9,930 nucleotides of DNA from Burkholderiales bacterium (GCA_028868455.1 JAGWUK010000067.1:1-9930); one strand, 5' to 3'. Shown: positions 1 to 6,468, counted from the stretch's first letter. Notes: generated by a model not told the origin, from the sequence alone. Program-made: numbers and translations.

Positions 1-45
1 AGACTAAAAGATAATTAGTAAATTATAATTATAGTAATTTTATCA
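1..45 (+). promoter_or_regulatory. AT-rich promoter-like leader of the acyltransferase gene
   Basis: The first 45 bases are strongly AT-rich, unlike the rest of the window. They contain a perfect TATAAT hexamer at 24-29 inside the palindrome AATTATAATT (21-30). A -35 box would fall at the very edge of the window or outside it, so a complete promoter cannot be shown. The downstream leader contains GCCTT (60-64) followed by a tandem AAGGCAAGGC (74-83), which could form alternative short hairpins. Confidence 0.3.
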
Positions 46-228
46 AGCGATTTCTTCGCGCCTTGTGCTTCGTAAGGCAAGGCTTCAATGAACAGCCTCA
101 AATACAAGCCAACAATTTTACCAACGTCACAGCGATCACATGGTCTGGACAAAATGCGTTGCCAGCTTGCAGACAACGCAGTTCTGCCACCCGGACAGCG
201 CTTGTGCAGTCAAAGAAAATCTCAATCA

Positions 229-1320
229 ATGCGCTTGCTCAGCAAATTTAATCAACGCGACAATAATTTCAATCTGATGCGCATCCTCGCCGCAGTCACG
301 GTCTTAATCAATCATTGCTTCCCACTTCTTGGCTATGTCGAACCGCTGGGCGATATGCTTGGTCTGACATTAGGAACGATCTCGGTCGACGTATTTTTTG
401 TCACGAGCGGATTTCTCGTCACCGGCAGTTTGCTGGCGAAAAAAAGCGCCTTTGAGTACATCTGTTCCAGAGTACTTCGCATTTATCCGGCGCTGATTGT
501 CGTGACGCTTTTTTCCGTATTCATCATCGGCACCAGCCTGAGCGATCTTCCGTTAGCAACCTACCTGCCCCATCCGCAGACGCTGCATTTCTTGATATCC
601 GATGCGACAGTGCTGGCGGGAATCGAGATGAACTTGCCGGGATTATTTGCTGACCGGCCATTTACCGCAGTCAACGGATCGCTGTGGACCCTGGTCTATG
701 AAATGAAAATGTATTTATTGCTGCTGCTCGTATGGGCAGTCTCGGCAAAACAAACCCGGGGCACAATTCGCACGTGGTTTCGCGTGGAAAATATTCTTTT
801 GGGTCTCTGTCTTTCGTCCGGTCTGATGCTGGTCATCAAAAGCTGTCTTGGTGACGAAGCAGGGCATTTAAATCGCTTCATTTTTCTCTTTTTTTCCGGA
901 GCGTCGTTCTACAGTTTTAAGAAATACATCCCTTTAAGTCATCGTATTTTTCTTTGCATCGTCGTCACGGCAGGCATCGCATTCCTGTTCGGCAAAACAG
1001 TATTTTCGATGCTGGTTTGCCTGGCCATTCCGTACACCGTTCTCTACCTTGCCTTCATCCCCAACGGCATCATTCGTCAATTTAACAAAATGGGCGATTA
1101 TTCCTATGGCGTTTATATTTACGCCTTCCCGATTCAACAATCCATCGGCGCCATCTATCCAAAAATTTCCGTATCCCAGCTGGCAATTTCATCATTGACG
1201 CTCACCTTCATCATGGCCGCCTTTTCATGGCATGTCATCGAAAAGCCGGTTTTATCCAACAAGAATCGCACTATCGAAAGCCTGCAATGGTTGCTTGCAA
1301 GGTTGACGTTGCGCGCTTAA
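229..1320 (+). CDS. Acyltransferase family 3 membrane protein (O-acetyltransferase type)
   Basis: Integral inner-membrane protein of 363 residues, of the acyltransferase-3 family. Members move acetyl or other acyl groups onto sugars of surface polysaccharides, lipopolysaccharide or other extracytoplasmic acceptors; the acceptor here cannot be told. Family features are NNFNLMRILAA followed by a conserved His in the first membrane segment (residues 12-29), SVDVFFVTSGFL (52-63), RVLRIYPAL (81-89), NGSLWTLVYEMKMY (149-162), GDYSYGVYIYAFPIQQ (289-304) and the C-terminal WHVIEKP. Eight or more hydrophobic segments follow. An in-frame ATG at 88 would add 47 hydrophilic residues and has a modest AAGG at 79-82. 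I chose 229 because the extra stretch is rich in codons rare elsewhere here (AGA, CGA, TCA, ACA), and family members usually begin just before the first membrane helix. The gene uses more AT-ending codons (TTT, ATT, TTA) than its neighbours, which hints at a transferred surface-modification gene. Confidence 0.88.
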   Translation: MRLLSKFNQRDNNFNLMRILAAVTVLINHCFPLLGYVEPLGDMLGLTLGTISVDVFFVTSGFLVTGSLLAKKSAFEYICSRVLRIYPALIVVTLFSVFIIGTSLSDLPLATYLPHPQTLHFLISDATVLAGIEMNLPGLFADRPFTAVNGSLWTLVYEMKMYLLLLLVWAVSAKQTRGTIRTWFRVENILLGLCLSSGLMLVIKSCLGDEAGHLNRFIFLFFSGASFYSFKKYIPLSHRIFLCIVVTAGIAFLFGKTVFSMLVCLAIPYTVLYLAFIPNGIIRQFNKMGDYSYGVYIYAFPIQQSIGAIYPKISVSQLAISSLTLTFIMAAFSWHVIEKPVLSNKNRTIESLQWLLARLTLRA

Positions 1321-1883
1321 GCCCGTTTTGTCGCAAGCTAGGTTTCAACGAAACGTTTATTGGGAAGAGTCATCCACACGTAACTAAAAAGCAGATATTG
1401 CTGAAGCAATGGTGTTTACTTTATCGTTTGCGGCAGGTTTTCAGATTCAGGCAATGACAAAAATATGTATCCTAAAAGCCCCCATCCCAATTTCTGCTGC
1501 TCTCCTTGTTAGCTTGTACCGCCAATATTTACGCGGCAAAGCCTTGTGCTGCGTTGGCGGCGGAGGCTGTGCATGCGTATGTGGAAAGCGGCGCGTATAC
1601 GTCGGTGATGTATGTGAAGCAGAATAGCGGAGCCGGGATCCGCGGCGGGGTGTTGTCGGCGCGTCTGAAATCCGATGGGATGGCTCCGCAACGGTAGGCA
1701 CGGGATTTGCTCTTGGTGAATGCCGACCGGATGACCGGGCGTCGGCAGATATTTCATATTTTTAACATTGGATTGACGCGCTTTTGTGACTGCATCGCCA
1801 GCGACGCAGTACGCATTTTGCGACGAGGCATCATCGCGCCGCTGGCTTGGTTTTGCGTCAGTCCTGGATCACCATCACTATTT
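1321..1883. other. Intergenic stretch of 563 bases without a confident gene
   Basis: Between the acyltransferase stop and the GNAT start I find no intact gene on either strand. A short inverted repeat GTTTC/GAAAC with a three-base loop lies at about 1342-1354, shortly after the acyltransferase stop; it lacks a good T tract and is at best a weak terminator. The middle holds a possible frameshifted lipoprotein gene (listed separately). The last 180 bases before the GNAT start are open in frame but have no family-like sequence. No convincing promoter for the GNAT gene was found. Confidence 0.5.
1454..1697 (+). pseudogene. Possible frameshifted small lipoprotein gene
   Basis: Product not recognised. 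An ATG at 1454 starts MTKICILK in one frame. In the next frame, from 1476 to the TAG at 1695-1697, the translation opens with PPSQFLLLSLLAC, a hydrophobic stretch ending in a lipobox-like LLAC, and then runs about 60 residues (TANIYAAKPCAALAAEAV and onward). Joining the two frames would give a protein of about 80 residues with a Lys-containing N-terminus, hydrophobic core and lipobox, as expected for a small lipoprotein. The junction falls on the homopolymers of TAAAAGCCCCCATCCC (1473-1488), where an extra base would break the frame. The ribosome binding site is poor (CAGG two bases before ATG). It could equally be chance or non-coding DNA. Confidence 0.27.
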
Positions 1884-2378
1884 ATGACACAAACAATACG
1901 ACACGCGAGCGCGGCGGATGCAGAGGCAATCTGCCAGATTTATAACCATTATGTGGCGACCACGCATATCAGCTTTGAGGAAGCACCTGTCGCTGTTGCG
2001 GAGATGGCGCAGCGTATCGGCGATGTCAGTGCCAGATTGCCGTGGCTGGTGCTTGAGCAGGGTGGACAGCTACTTGGCTATGCGTATGCGACGCCGTGGC
2101 GCGTGCGCAGCGCTTACCGGTTTTCTGTGGAAAGTTCGGTGTATGTGTCGCCGCAACATGGACGGCGCGGCATCGGTGCTGCGTTGTATCAGGCGTTGAT
2201 TGCCGCGTTACGCACACGCGGCATTCGTGTCGTGCTGGGTGGCATCGCGCAACCCAATGCGGCCAGCGTCGCGCTGCATGAGCATATGGGCTTTCAGAAA
2301 GTCGCCCATTTCAACGAGGTCGGGTACAAATTCGGCCAGTGGATTGATGTCGGATATTGGGAGCTGTCGCTGGCGTAG
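1884..2378 (+). CDS. GNAT N-acetyltransferase, phosphinothricin/methionine sulfoximine type
   Basis: Cytoplasmic acetyltransferase of 164 residues in the GNAT superfamily, nearest in motif to the phosphinothricin acetyltransferase (PAT/Bar) and MddA/YncA group. These transfer acetyl from acetyl-CoA to the amino group of phosphinothricin, methionine sulfoximine or methionine sulfone. Visible features are an N-terminal IRHASAADAEAICQIYNHYV start (residues 5-24), ESSVYVSP (83-90), the acetyl-CoA pyrophosphate loop HGRRGIGAALY (92-102), GGIAQPNAASVALHEHMGF (119-137) and the C-terminal GYKFGQWIDVGYWELSL (147-163), which matches the GFKxGxWxDVGFW ending of PAT proteins. The length is normal for the family. 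The frame stays open upstream to 1707, but the family begins at the ATG at 1884. Its ribosome binding site is weak. The stop codon overlaps a 10-base palindrome, AGCGATCGCT (2377-2386). The true substrate may be a natural amino-acid analogue rather than the herbicide. Confidence 0.9.
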   Translation: MTQTIRHASAADAEAICQIYNHYVATTHISFEEAPVAVAEMAQRIGDVSARLPWLVLEQGGQLLGYAYATPWRVRSAYRFSVESSVYVSPQHGRRGIGAALYQALIAALRTRGIRVVLGGIAQPNAASVALHEHMGFQKVAHFNEVGYKFGQWIDVGYWELSLA

Positions 2379-2429
2379 CGATCGCTTGCGTTGCCTGCAT
2401 CTGCGCGAATGGAAGTTATATACTCCCCC

Positions 2430-2445
2430 TATTTTTATAAAAATA
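2430..2445. repeat. Perfect 16-base AT palindrome
   Basis: TATTTTTATAAAAATA reads identically on both strands. It sits 52 bases after the GNAT stop, in the middle of the longer pairing CTGCGCGA (2401-2408) with TGCGCAG-type sequence (2453-2460). It could act as a bidirectional termination aid or a protein site; neither can be shown from sequence alone. Confidence 0.55.
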
Positions 2446-2605
2446 TTCCTGATTGCGCAGATTATACAAGCGGTGTTAAAAAATACTGACAGGGAGTATG
2501 TTTAAGAAGCCGTTTTTATTCGTCAACGTCTGGCGAGATAGGCGTGCGTATTTCGTATAGCGCATTGCGCGTTTTGGATGATGGTAAGGTGCGGCGTTGT
2601 TGCGC

Positions 2606-2645
2606 AAAAAACGGCGCCCCGCGGTGTGGATGACCTTGGGGGCGC
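2606..2645 (-). terminator. Rho-independent terminator of the bactofilin-like gene
   Basis: Read on the minus strand, GCGCCCC (2645-2639) pairs with GGGGCGC (2620-2614) to give a 7-bp all-GC stem. The 18-base loop may hold a small inner GGT/ACC pair. The stem is followed two bases later by six T residues (2611-2606). It begins 43 bases after the stop codon of the minus-strand gene, as expected for an intrinsic terminator. Confidence 0.65.
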
Positions 2646-2687
2646 AAGCGTTTGGCGACGATGTGGCGCTGTCGCCGTTGTGCAAAT

Positions 2688-3791
2688 TTATTCGGCCATC
2701 ATTTCACGCGCCAGACGACGCGGGATTTCCCAGTCCAGTTCTTTGCTGCGTTTTTTTTCCAGTGCATCGATGTGGCGCAGTTTTTTGTCGGCGACAAATT
2801 CGCCGGACAAAATCAGGCGTGGCTTGGTGCTGGCGGAAATCATGCCGTGGCTGGCCCATTCGGTACGGGGCAGGGTGGTGCCAGCGAGGATGCCGTAGTC
2901 TTTGCCGCAGCTGATGCCTTTTTCTGCGATGACGGATTCGCCAGCCTTGATGTATTTGGCGGCGTAGAGTGTGGAGGCGCTGGCGATCCAGCGACCGGCA
3001 TGAATTTCACCGCGCAGGCTGCTGATTTCACCCTTGGCGCGGATCGTGCCCCAGGCGCTGATGTCGCCCTGGCTGCCGATCGCGCCCGCGCGCAGATTGC
3101 CCTGGCAAATGATGTTGCCGGCAAACAGGCTGCCTTCGACGTCGATATCGGTTTCGCTGAACACTTCGCCTTCGCAATTGCAATCACCCGCAATATGCAC
3201 GGCGCTGGCCGCCAGGTGGCCGCCGATGAATTGCACTTCGCCGGCTTCCAGATCGTCGTCGAGTTGCAGATTGCCGTGGCAATCCAGATCGGCGCACGAC
3301 AGATAACCCAGTCCCTGAATATCGCCGAACCCACCGAACACGTCGTTGTGCGCATGGCGCGCGAGGATGGCCGGATGCGCCAGTTTCTCAATGAAATTGC
3401 CACTGTCCTTGCCGGGTTTGACCTGATCCAGTTCCAGCATGCGCGCCATCCATTCGGCGCTGCAACCGGTCTTGATGAGAAATTCCACATCCATATTGCC
3501 ACCGGCGTCGAGCGTGTTGCCGACGTACAGCGACTGCACCTGAATGTCGCCGGTGACTGTGAGTTTGCCGAGACAAAACACTTCTTCGGCGATCAGATCG
3601 CCATCAATCAACAAGTCGCCACCGACGATCAATTGCGTCGTGATCGTCACGTCGCCCTGGATATGTACATCGCCGGTGCTGGCAAATTGCTTGCGCTTTA
3701 AGGTCTTGGCCTGAAACGGTTCAGGCGCCGCGACAAAGGCTGGCGTGGGGTTTGCCGGCTTGGCGGCGGATTTGGCGGTGCGCTTGGTCAT
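2688..3791 (-). CDS. Bactofilin-like polymer-forming beta-solenoid protein
   Basis: Protein of 367 residues made largely of short turns ending in Gly-Asp or Gly-Asn, such as GDVHIQGDVTI, GGDLLIDGDL and GKLTVTGDIQV. This is the pattern of the bactofilin/polymer-forming cytoskeletal family, whose members fold as a beta-solenoid and may assemble into filaments. Order of parts: a basic, Ala/Pro-rich tail (1-36); a first solenoid block (about 38-103); a helical-looking, non-repetitive insert (about 104-150, containing SAEWMARMLELDQ and FIEKLAHPAILARHAHND); a second solenoid block (about 153-300); and a charged helical C-terminus (335-367). No signal peptide or membrane segment is seen, so it is probably cytoplasmic. 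The start at 3791 has GAGG eight bases upstream; the frame is open for 26 more codons but without family-like sequence. Typical bactofilins are single short domains, so this is a larger, interrupted relative. It appears monocistronic, with its own terminator. The exact role is unknown. Confidence 0.8.
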   Translation of the reverse strand: MTKRTAKSAAKPANPTPAFVAAPEPFQAKTLKRKQFASTGDVHIQGDVTITTQLIVGGDLLIDGDLIAEEVFCLGKLTVTGDIQVQSLYVGNTLDAGGNMDVEFLIKTGCSAEWMARMLELDQVKPGKDSGNFIEKLAHPAILARHAHNDVFGGFGDIQGLGYLSCADLDCHGNLQLDDDLEAGEVQFIGGHLAASAVHIAGDCNCEGEVFSETDIDVEGSLFAGNIICQGNLRAGAIGSQGDISAWGTIRAKGEISSLRGEIHAGRWIASASTLYAAKYIKAGESVIAEKGISCGKDYGILAGTTLPRTEWASHGMISASTKPRLILSGEFVADKKLRHIDALEKKRSKELDWEIPRRLAREMMAE

Positions 3792-3829
3792 GATTGTGGC
3801 CTCACAAGAAAAAAACATGGCAGGACGGG

Positions 3830-3878
3830 CGCACTTTGCTCTGGCGGGCTTGCAGCAATGCGCCAGCACAAAAGTGCG
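3830..3878. repeat. Nested inverted repeat in the leader of the bactofilin-like gene
   Basis: CGCACTTT (3830-3837) pairs with AAAGTGCG (3871-3878). Inside it, CTGGCG (3841-3846) pairs with CGCCAG (3861-3866). Together they give a stem of 8 plus 6 perfect pairs with a small internal loop. It lies about 40 bases upstream of the start codon at 3791, so it would be in the 5' leader if transcription starts beyond 3878, or could be an operator. Confidence 0.5.
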
Positions 3879-3945
3879 TGTGTCCCGAAGACAGGAAATT
3901 GGTCGCCATTATCCCAGAGTTGCCGGTGCAGTCCGATTTTCTTTG

Positions 3946-3963
3946 TTTTGCGGGTGCGCAAAA
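3946..3963. promoter_or_regulatory. Dyad TTTTGCG-GGTG-CGCAAAA, possible operator
   Basis: A perfect 7-base dyad with a four-base centre lies about 160 bases upstream of the SnoaL-like gene. It has the form of a site for a dimeric regulator, or of a small hairpin. The neighbouring LysR gene, convergent to this operon, is one candidate binder. The spacing is even, so it is not an exact LysR T-N11-A box. Confidence 0.3.
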
Positions 3964-4121
3964 GCATTTTCAAATTCCGCAAGAAGCTGGTTCAAGCGAC
4001 AGCCCACTTATCAACGGCGGGCGCGCCGCGCAGAATGCCAACAGCCCATCCGCCCGCGCTGTGCTCACACAGTTTTGATCGCGACGGCGACATGGTTTGT
4101 CATTTTTGTAGAAAGGTTTGT

Positions 4122-4694
4122 ATGTCCGGATTGCATTTCATGCAGCGTCGTTTTCGCATTGCCAGCACGGCTGCCGTGCTGTCGTTACTCAGCGCAGGCG
4201 CCGATGCCCGCACAGGGGAAACGTCGCTGCCAGTGCCACAGCATTTGTTTGGCGCGCAGAGCCTCGACAGTGGCGATAGCGCTACCACTATTCTGGCTGC
4301 ACGGCGTTATGCCGCGTTCTGGAACAGCGGCGACGCGGATATGGCGCGATTGGCTCTGGCGCCAGATTTTACCGATCACACTTTGCCCGCTGGCCGGCCA
4401 CAAGGCGTGCAAGGTCTCTTGCAAGCATCCGCCACATTTCTGGCGGCAGTGCCGGATCTGAAAGTCGAGATCAGCGACATGCTGGTGGCCGGTGACAGAG
4501 TGACGTTGCGCCTGCATTTCACAGGACATTTCAGTGGCAAGTTTGGCGAGCATTCTGGCAAAGGACAGGCGATCGATTTTCAGGCGTTTGATTTTTACAA
4601 GATCCGCGATGGTCGTATCAGCGATAACTGGCATCTGGAAGATAACCTGCATCTGTTGCAACAGATGGGCGTGATGACGGGAGCGAAACCATGA
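4122..4694 (+). CDS. Exported SnoaL-like (ester cyclase-type) protein
   Basis: Protein of 190 residues with a SnoaL-like domain of the NTF2 fold, found in polyketide cyclases and many uncharacterised ester cyclase-like proteins. Family features are the helix ARRYAAFWNSGDADMARLAL (residues 60-79), APDFTDHTLP (80-89) with Asp-His, a GLLQASATFLAAVPDLKVEI segment (98-117), AGDRVTLRLHFTGHFSGKF (123-141) and FQAFDFYKIRDGRISDNWHLED (153-174). The N-terminus, MSGLHFMQRRFRIASTAAVL then SLLSAGADA, reads as a signal peptide cleaved near residue 29, placing the domain in the periplasm. The start at 4122 has GAAAGG five bases upstream; an internal ATG at 4140 (MQRRF) would also give a good signal peptide. 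The stop overlaps the start of the next gene in ATGATG, so the two are translationally coupled. The substrate is unknown. Confidence 0.85.
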   Translation: MSGLHFMQRRFRIASTAAVLSLLSAGADARTGETSLPVPQHLFGAQSLDSGDSATTILAARRYAAFWNSGDADMARLALAPDFTDHTLPAGRPQGVQGLLQASATFLAAVPDLKVEISDMLVAGDRVTLRLHFTGHFSGKFGEHSGKGQAIDFQAFDFYKIRDGRISDNWHLEDNLHLLQQMGVMTGAKP

Positions 4695-5404
4695 TGCATT
4701 CTGCCCATCCCCTGCAAGGAAAACAGGTGGTCGTGGTCGGCGGCAGCGCTGGCATAGGCCTCGCCGTGGCGCGGGCTGCGCGTGATGGCGGCGCCGATGT
4801 CAGCATTATTTCGCGCTCCGCCCGCAGTCACGACGGTTTGTCGGGGATCGCTGCTGATGTCACCGACACCTCGTCACTGCAACTGGCGTTTGCGCAATTG
4901 CCGCAGCGTATCGATGCGCTGGTGCTGACTTCCGGTGCCAGCATCGCCTCTGCCAGACTCAATGCGATGAACATGGCCGATCTGCATCAGGCCTTTGATG
5001 TCAAAGTGTTCGGCTATGTGGCCACGCTGTATGCCGCGTTGCCTTATCTGGACGAGACAGCGTCGATCACCCTGACCTCGGGTTTGCTGGCCCGTAAATT
5101 TAACGCCGGCGGCCTGGTCAAAAGCATGGTCAACGCCAGTGTCGAGGCAATGGCAAAAGTGCTGGCAAAAGAACTGGCACCGCGGCGCGTGAACGTCGTC
5201 AGCCCTGGCATCACCGATACCGACGCGTGGGGCAGCGCCACGGCAGAAGGGCGTCAGGCCATGTTGCAAAAAATGGGCGACCATTTGCCAGTACGTCGTG
5301 TCGGTCAGCCAGCCGAACTGGCGCAAGCCTATCTGCTGGCGATCAGCAACGGCTTCATGACTGGCGCGGTGCTGGATGTCGATGGCGGCGGCCTGTTGGT
5401 CTGA
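4691..5404 (+). CDS. Atypical short-chain dehydrogenase/reductase (SDR) family protein
   Basis: Cytoplasmic Rossmann-fold protein of 237 residues in the SDR superfamily, which uses NAD(P)H. The dinucleotide-binding loop GGSAGIG (residues 17-23) and the Asp of AADVTD (54-59) are present, with LTSG in place of the usual NNAG (79-82). The active-site Ser is kept in ITLTSG (Ser130), and ELAPRRVNVVSPG (161-173) and the C-terminal GAVLDVDGGGLLV are typical. The expected Tyr-x-x-x-Lys is missing: the aligned stretch is AGGLVKSMVNASVEA (139-153), with Lys144 and Asn148 at or next to the Tyr and Lys positions. Such Tyr-less SDRs form a recognisable subgroup, often annotated simply as SDR oxidoreductases. 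The ATG at 4691 lies in a 4-base overlap with the SnoaL-like gene. The stop lies 4 bp from the stop of the convergent LysR gene. Redox activity should not be assumed. Confidence 0.88.
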   Translation: MMHSAHPLQGKQVVVVGGSAGIGLAVARAARDGGADVSIISRSARSHDGLSGIAADVTDTSSLQLAFAQLPQRIDALVLTSGASIASARLNAMNMADLHQAFDVKVFGYVATLYAALPYLDETASITLTSGLLARKFNAGGLVKSMVNASVEAMAKVLAKELAPRRVNVVSPGITDTDAWGSATAEGRQAMLQKMGDHLPVRRVGQPAELAQAYLLAISNGFMTGAVLDVDGGGLLV

Positions 5405-5408
5405 CTGC

Positions 5409-6368
5409 TTATGCTGGCGACGGCGGCTCTGCCAGAGTTGCAAAACGTTCCAGCAAAAACGGGATCAGCAGCCGCAGGCGCGCCGGTTGAAAAGCGCTGC
5501 GGTGGTACAGCAAATTCAACGGCGCACTGTCGACAAAATACGCATCCAGCACTGTCTGCAGTCGGCCGTAATGCAGATCGTCGGCAATGTCGACGCGGGA
5601 TTTATACGCAAATCCCTGGCCGCTCAGCGCCCATTTGCGCAGCACTTCACCATCATTGGTTTGCTGCTGTCCCTGCACCCGCACCAGACAGGTTTTCCCG
5701 TCGACGCAATAACGCCAGTCTTGCATGGCGCCAGCGGCCGTCACCAGCACCAGCGTCGGCATGTGCGCCAGCGCCTCCGGCGTGGCCGGGATGCCGGTGC
5801 GGGCCAGCAACGCCGGTGCGGCACAGACCACGCGGCGGTTCGGCAGCAATTGACGCGCCACCCTGTCGCTGTCCGGCAATTGCCCGTAGCGAATCGCGAT
5901 ATCGATATCGTCCTGCACCAGATTGGCTGGCGTGTCGCTGAGCATCAGCGAAAACTGGACTTCCGGATGGCGTTGGCGGAATTCGTCCAGAAAACCCAGC
6001 AAGACCTTGCGCCCGATATCCGATGGCGCCGAGATTTTGATGGTTCCGCGTACTGCGCTGTCGCGCGCCTGCAGACTGGCTTCGGCTTCATTCATCAGCG
6101 CCAGCGCCTGCTGGCAATAGTATTGATATAACTGGCCTTCTTCCGTCAGCCGCAATTGGCGCGTGGTGCGCTCAAACAGCGTCACATTCAGCGCCGCCTC
6201 CAGTTTTTGCATACTGGCGCTGGTGGCTGCCGGTGAAATTCCATGCTGGCGTCCGGCCGCTGAAAAACTGCCCAGCGCGGCGGCATCCAAAAAAACGCGG
6301 AGCACGCTCAGACGGTCACTGGCGAGGTTGCTGACGACAGATAAAGAGTGTTCGCTAAGCTTGTGCAT
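5409..6368 (-). CDS. LysR-family transcriptional regulator
   Basis: DNA-binding regulator of 319 residues. The N-terminal winged helix-turn-helix is DRLSVLRVFLDAA then GSFSAAGRQHGISPAATSAS with MQKLEAALNVTLFERTTR (residues 18-70), followed by the linker helix. The effector-binding domain starts near GTIKISAPSDIGRKVLLGFL (108-127) and contains DDIDIAIRYGQLPDSD (153-168) and GQGFAYKSRVDIADDL (251-266), in the style of the CrgA-like LysR branch. The length is normal for the family. The ATG at 6368 has no strong ribosome binding site and gives about 12 residues more than typical before the first helix. The gene is convergent with the SnoaL/SDR pair and divergent from the peroxidase cluster, so either could be its target. 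LysR genes usually sit divergent from targets, but the SnoaL/SDR pair is a chemically more usual partner. The effector is unknown. Confidence 0.92.
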   Translation of the reverse strand: MHKLSEHSLSVVSNLASDRLSVLRVFLDAAALGSFSAAGRQHGISPAATSASMQKLEAALNVTLFERTTRQLRLTEEGQLYQYYCQQALALMNEAEASLQARDSAVRGTIKISAPSDIGRKVLLGFLDEFRQRHPEVQFSLMLSDTPANLVQDDIDIAIRYGQLPDSDRVARQLLPNRRVVCAAPALLARTGIPATPEALAHMPTLVLVTAAGAMQDWRYCVDGKTCLVRVQGQQQTNDGEVLRKWALSGQGFAYKSRVDIADDLHYGRLQTVLDAYFVDSAPLNLLYHRSAFQPARLRLLIPFLLERFATLAEPPSPA

Positions 6369-6468
6369 GGTGGTGGCAAGGAAGTCACGGAAGCAATCCG
6401 CATCATAGCGGCAGTGCCATCAATGCGTCCGGAATTGTTGGAAATTGCGCAGGATCAGGTTTGCTGGC

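Larger units (their letters stand above)
2379..2687. other. Convergent intergenic region between the GNAT and bactofilin-like genes
   Basis: This 309-base region lies between two genes that face each other and has no credible coding sequence. It holds a perfect 16-base AT palindrome at 2430-2445, the separated inverted repeat ATACTCCC/GGGAGTAT (2420-2427 and 2492-2499), and the pair CTGCGC/GCGCAG (2401-2406 and 2455-2460). Nearer the minus-strand gene are an intrinsic terminator (listed separately) and a second small hairpin, GGCGAC/GTCGCC (2654-2659 and 2671-2676). Confidence 0.6.
3792..4121. other. Divergent intergenic region with two inverted repeats
   Basis: These 330 bases separate the divergent bactofilin-like and SnoaL-like genes and should hold both promoters. 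No clear -35/-10 pair was found for either direction. Two structures stand out and are listed separately: a nested hairpin at 3830-3878 and a compact dyad at 3946-3963. The plus-strand frame is open through part of this region but has no protein-like features. Confidence 0.5.

Noticed and set aside
60..83. Alternative hairpins GCCTT with either of two AAGGC repeats, which could hide the ribosome binding site of the ATG at 88
   Set aside because: The stems are only five base pairs and the start at 88 is not the favoured one, so a switch cannot be argued.
1707..1883. N-terminal extension of the GNAT protein
   Set aside because: GNAT proteins of this type begin close to the IRHA motif; the extra 59 residues show no domain and precede a natural Met at 1884.
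2654..2676. GGCGAC/GTCGCC hairpin as a second terminator of the bactofilin-like gene
   Set aside because: No T tract follows it on the minus strand; the hairpin at 2606-2645 has one.
2652..3701. Long open frame on the plus strand opposite the bactofilin-like gene
   Set aside because: It is the complement of a repetitive Gly-Asp-rich gene, which leaves antisense frames open. The minus-strand frame has the family pattern, a good ribosome binding site and a terminator.
4137..4170. Twin-arginine export signal in the SnoaL-like protein (QRRFRIAS)
   Set aside because: Two adjacent Arg are present, but the rest of the S/T-R-R-x-F-L-K motif is not matched, so an ordinary Sec signal is the simpler reading.
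5376..6131. Open frame of 251 codons opposite the LysR gene
   Set aside because: The minus strand encodes a complete LysR protein with clear motifs; the opposite frame has Arg/Gln/His-rich low-quality sequence and no family features.
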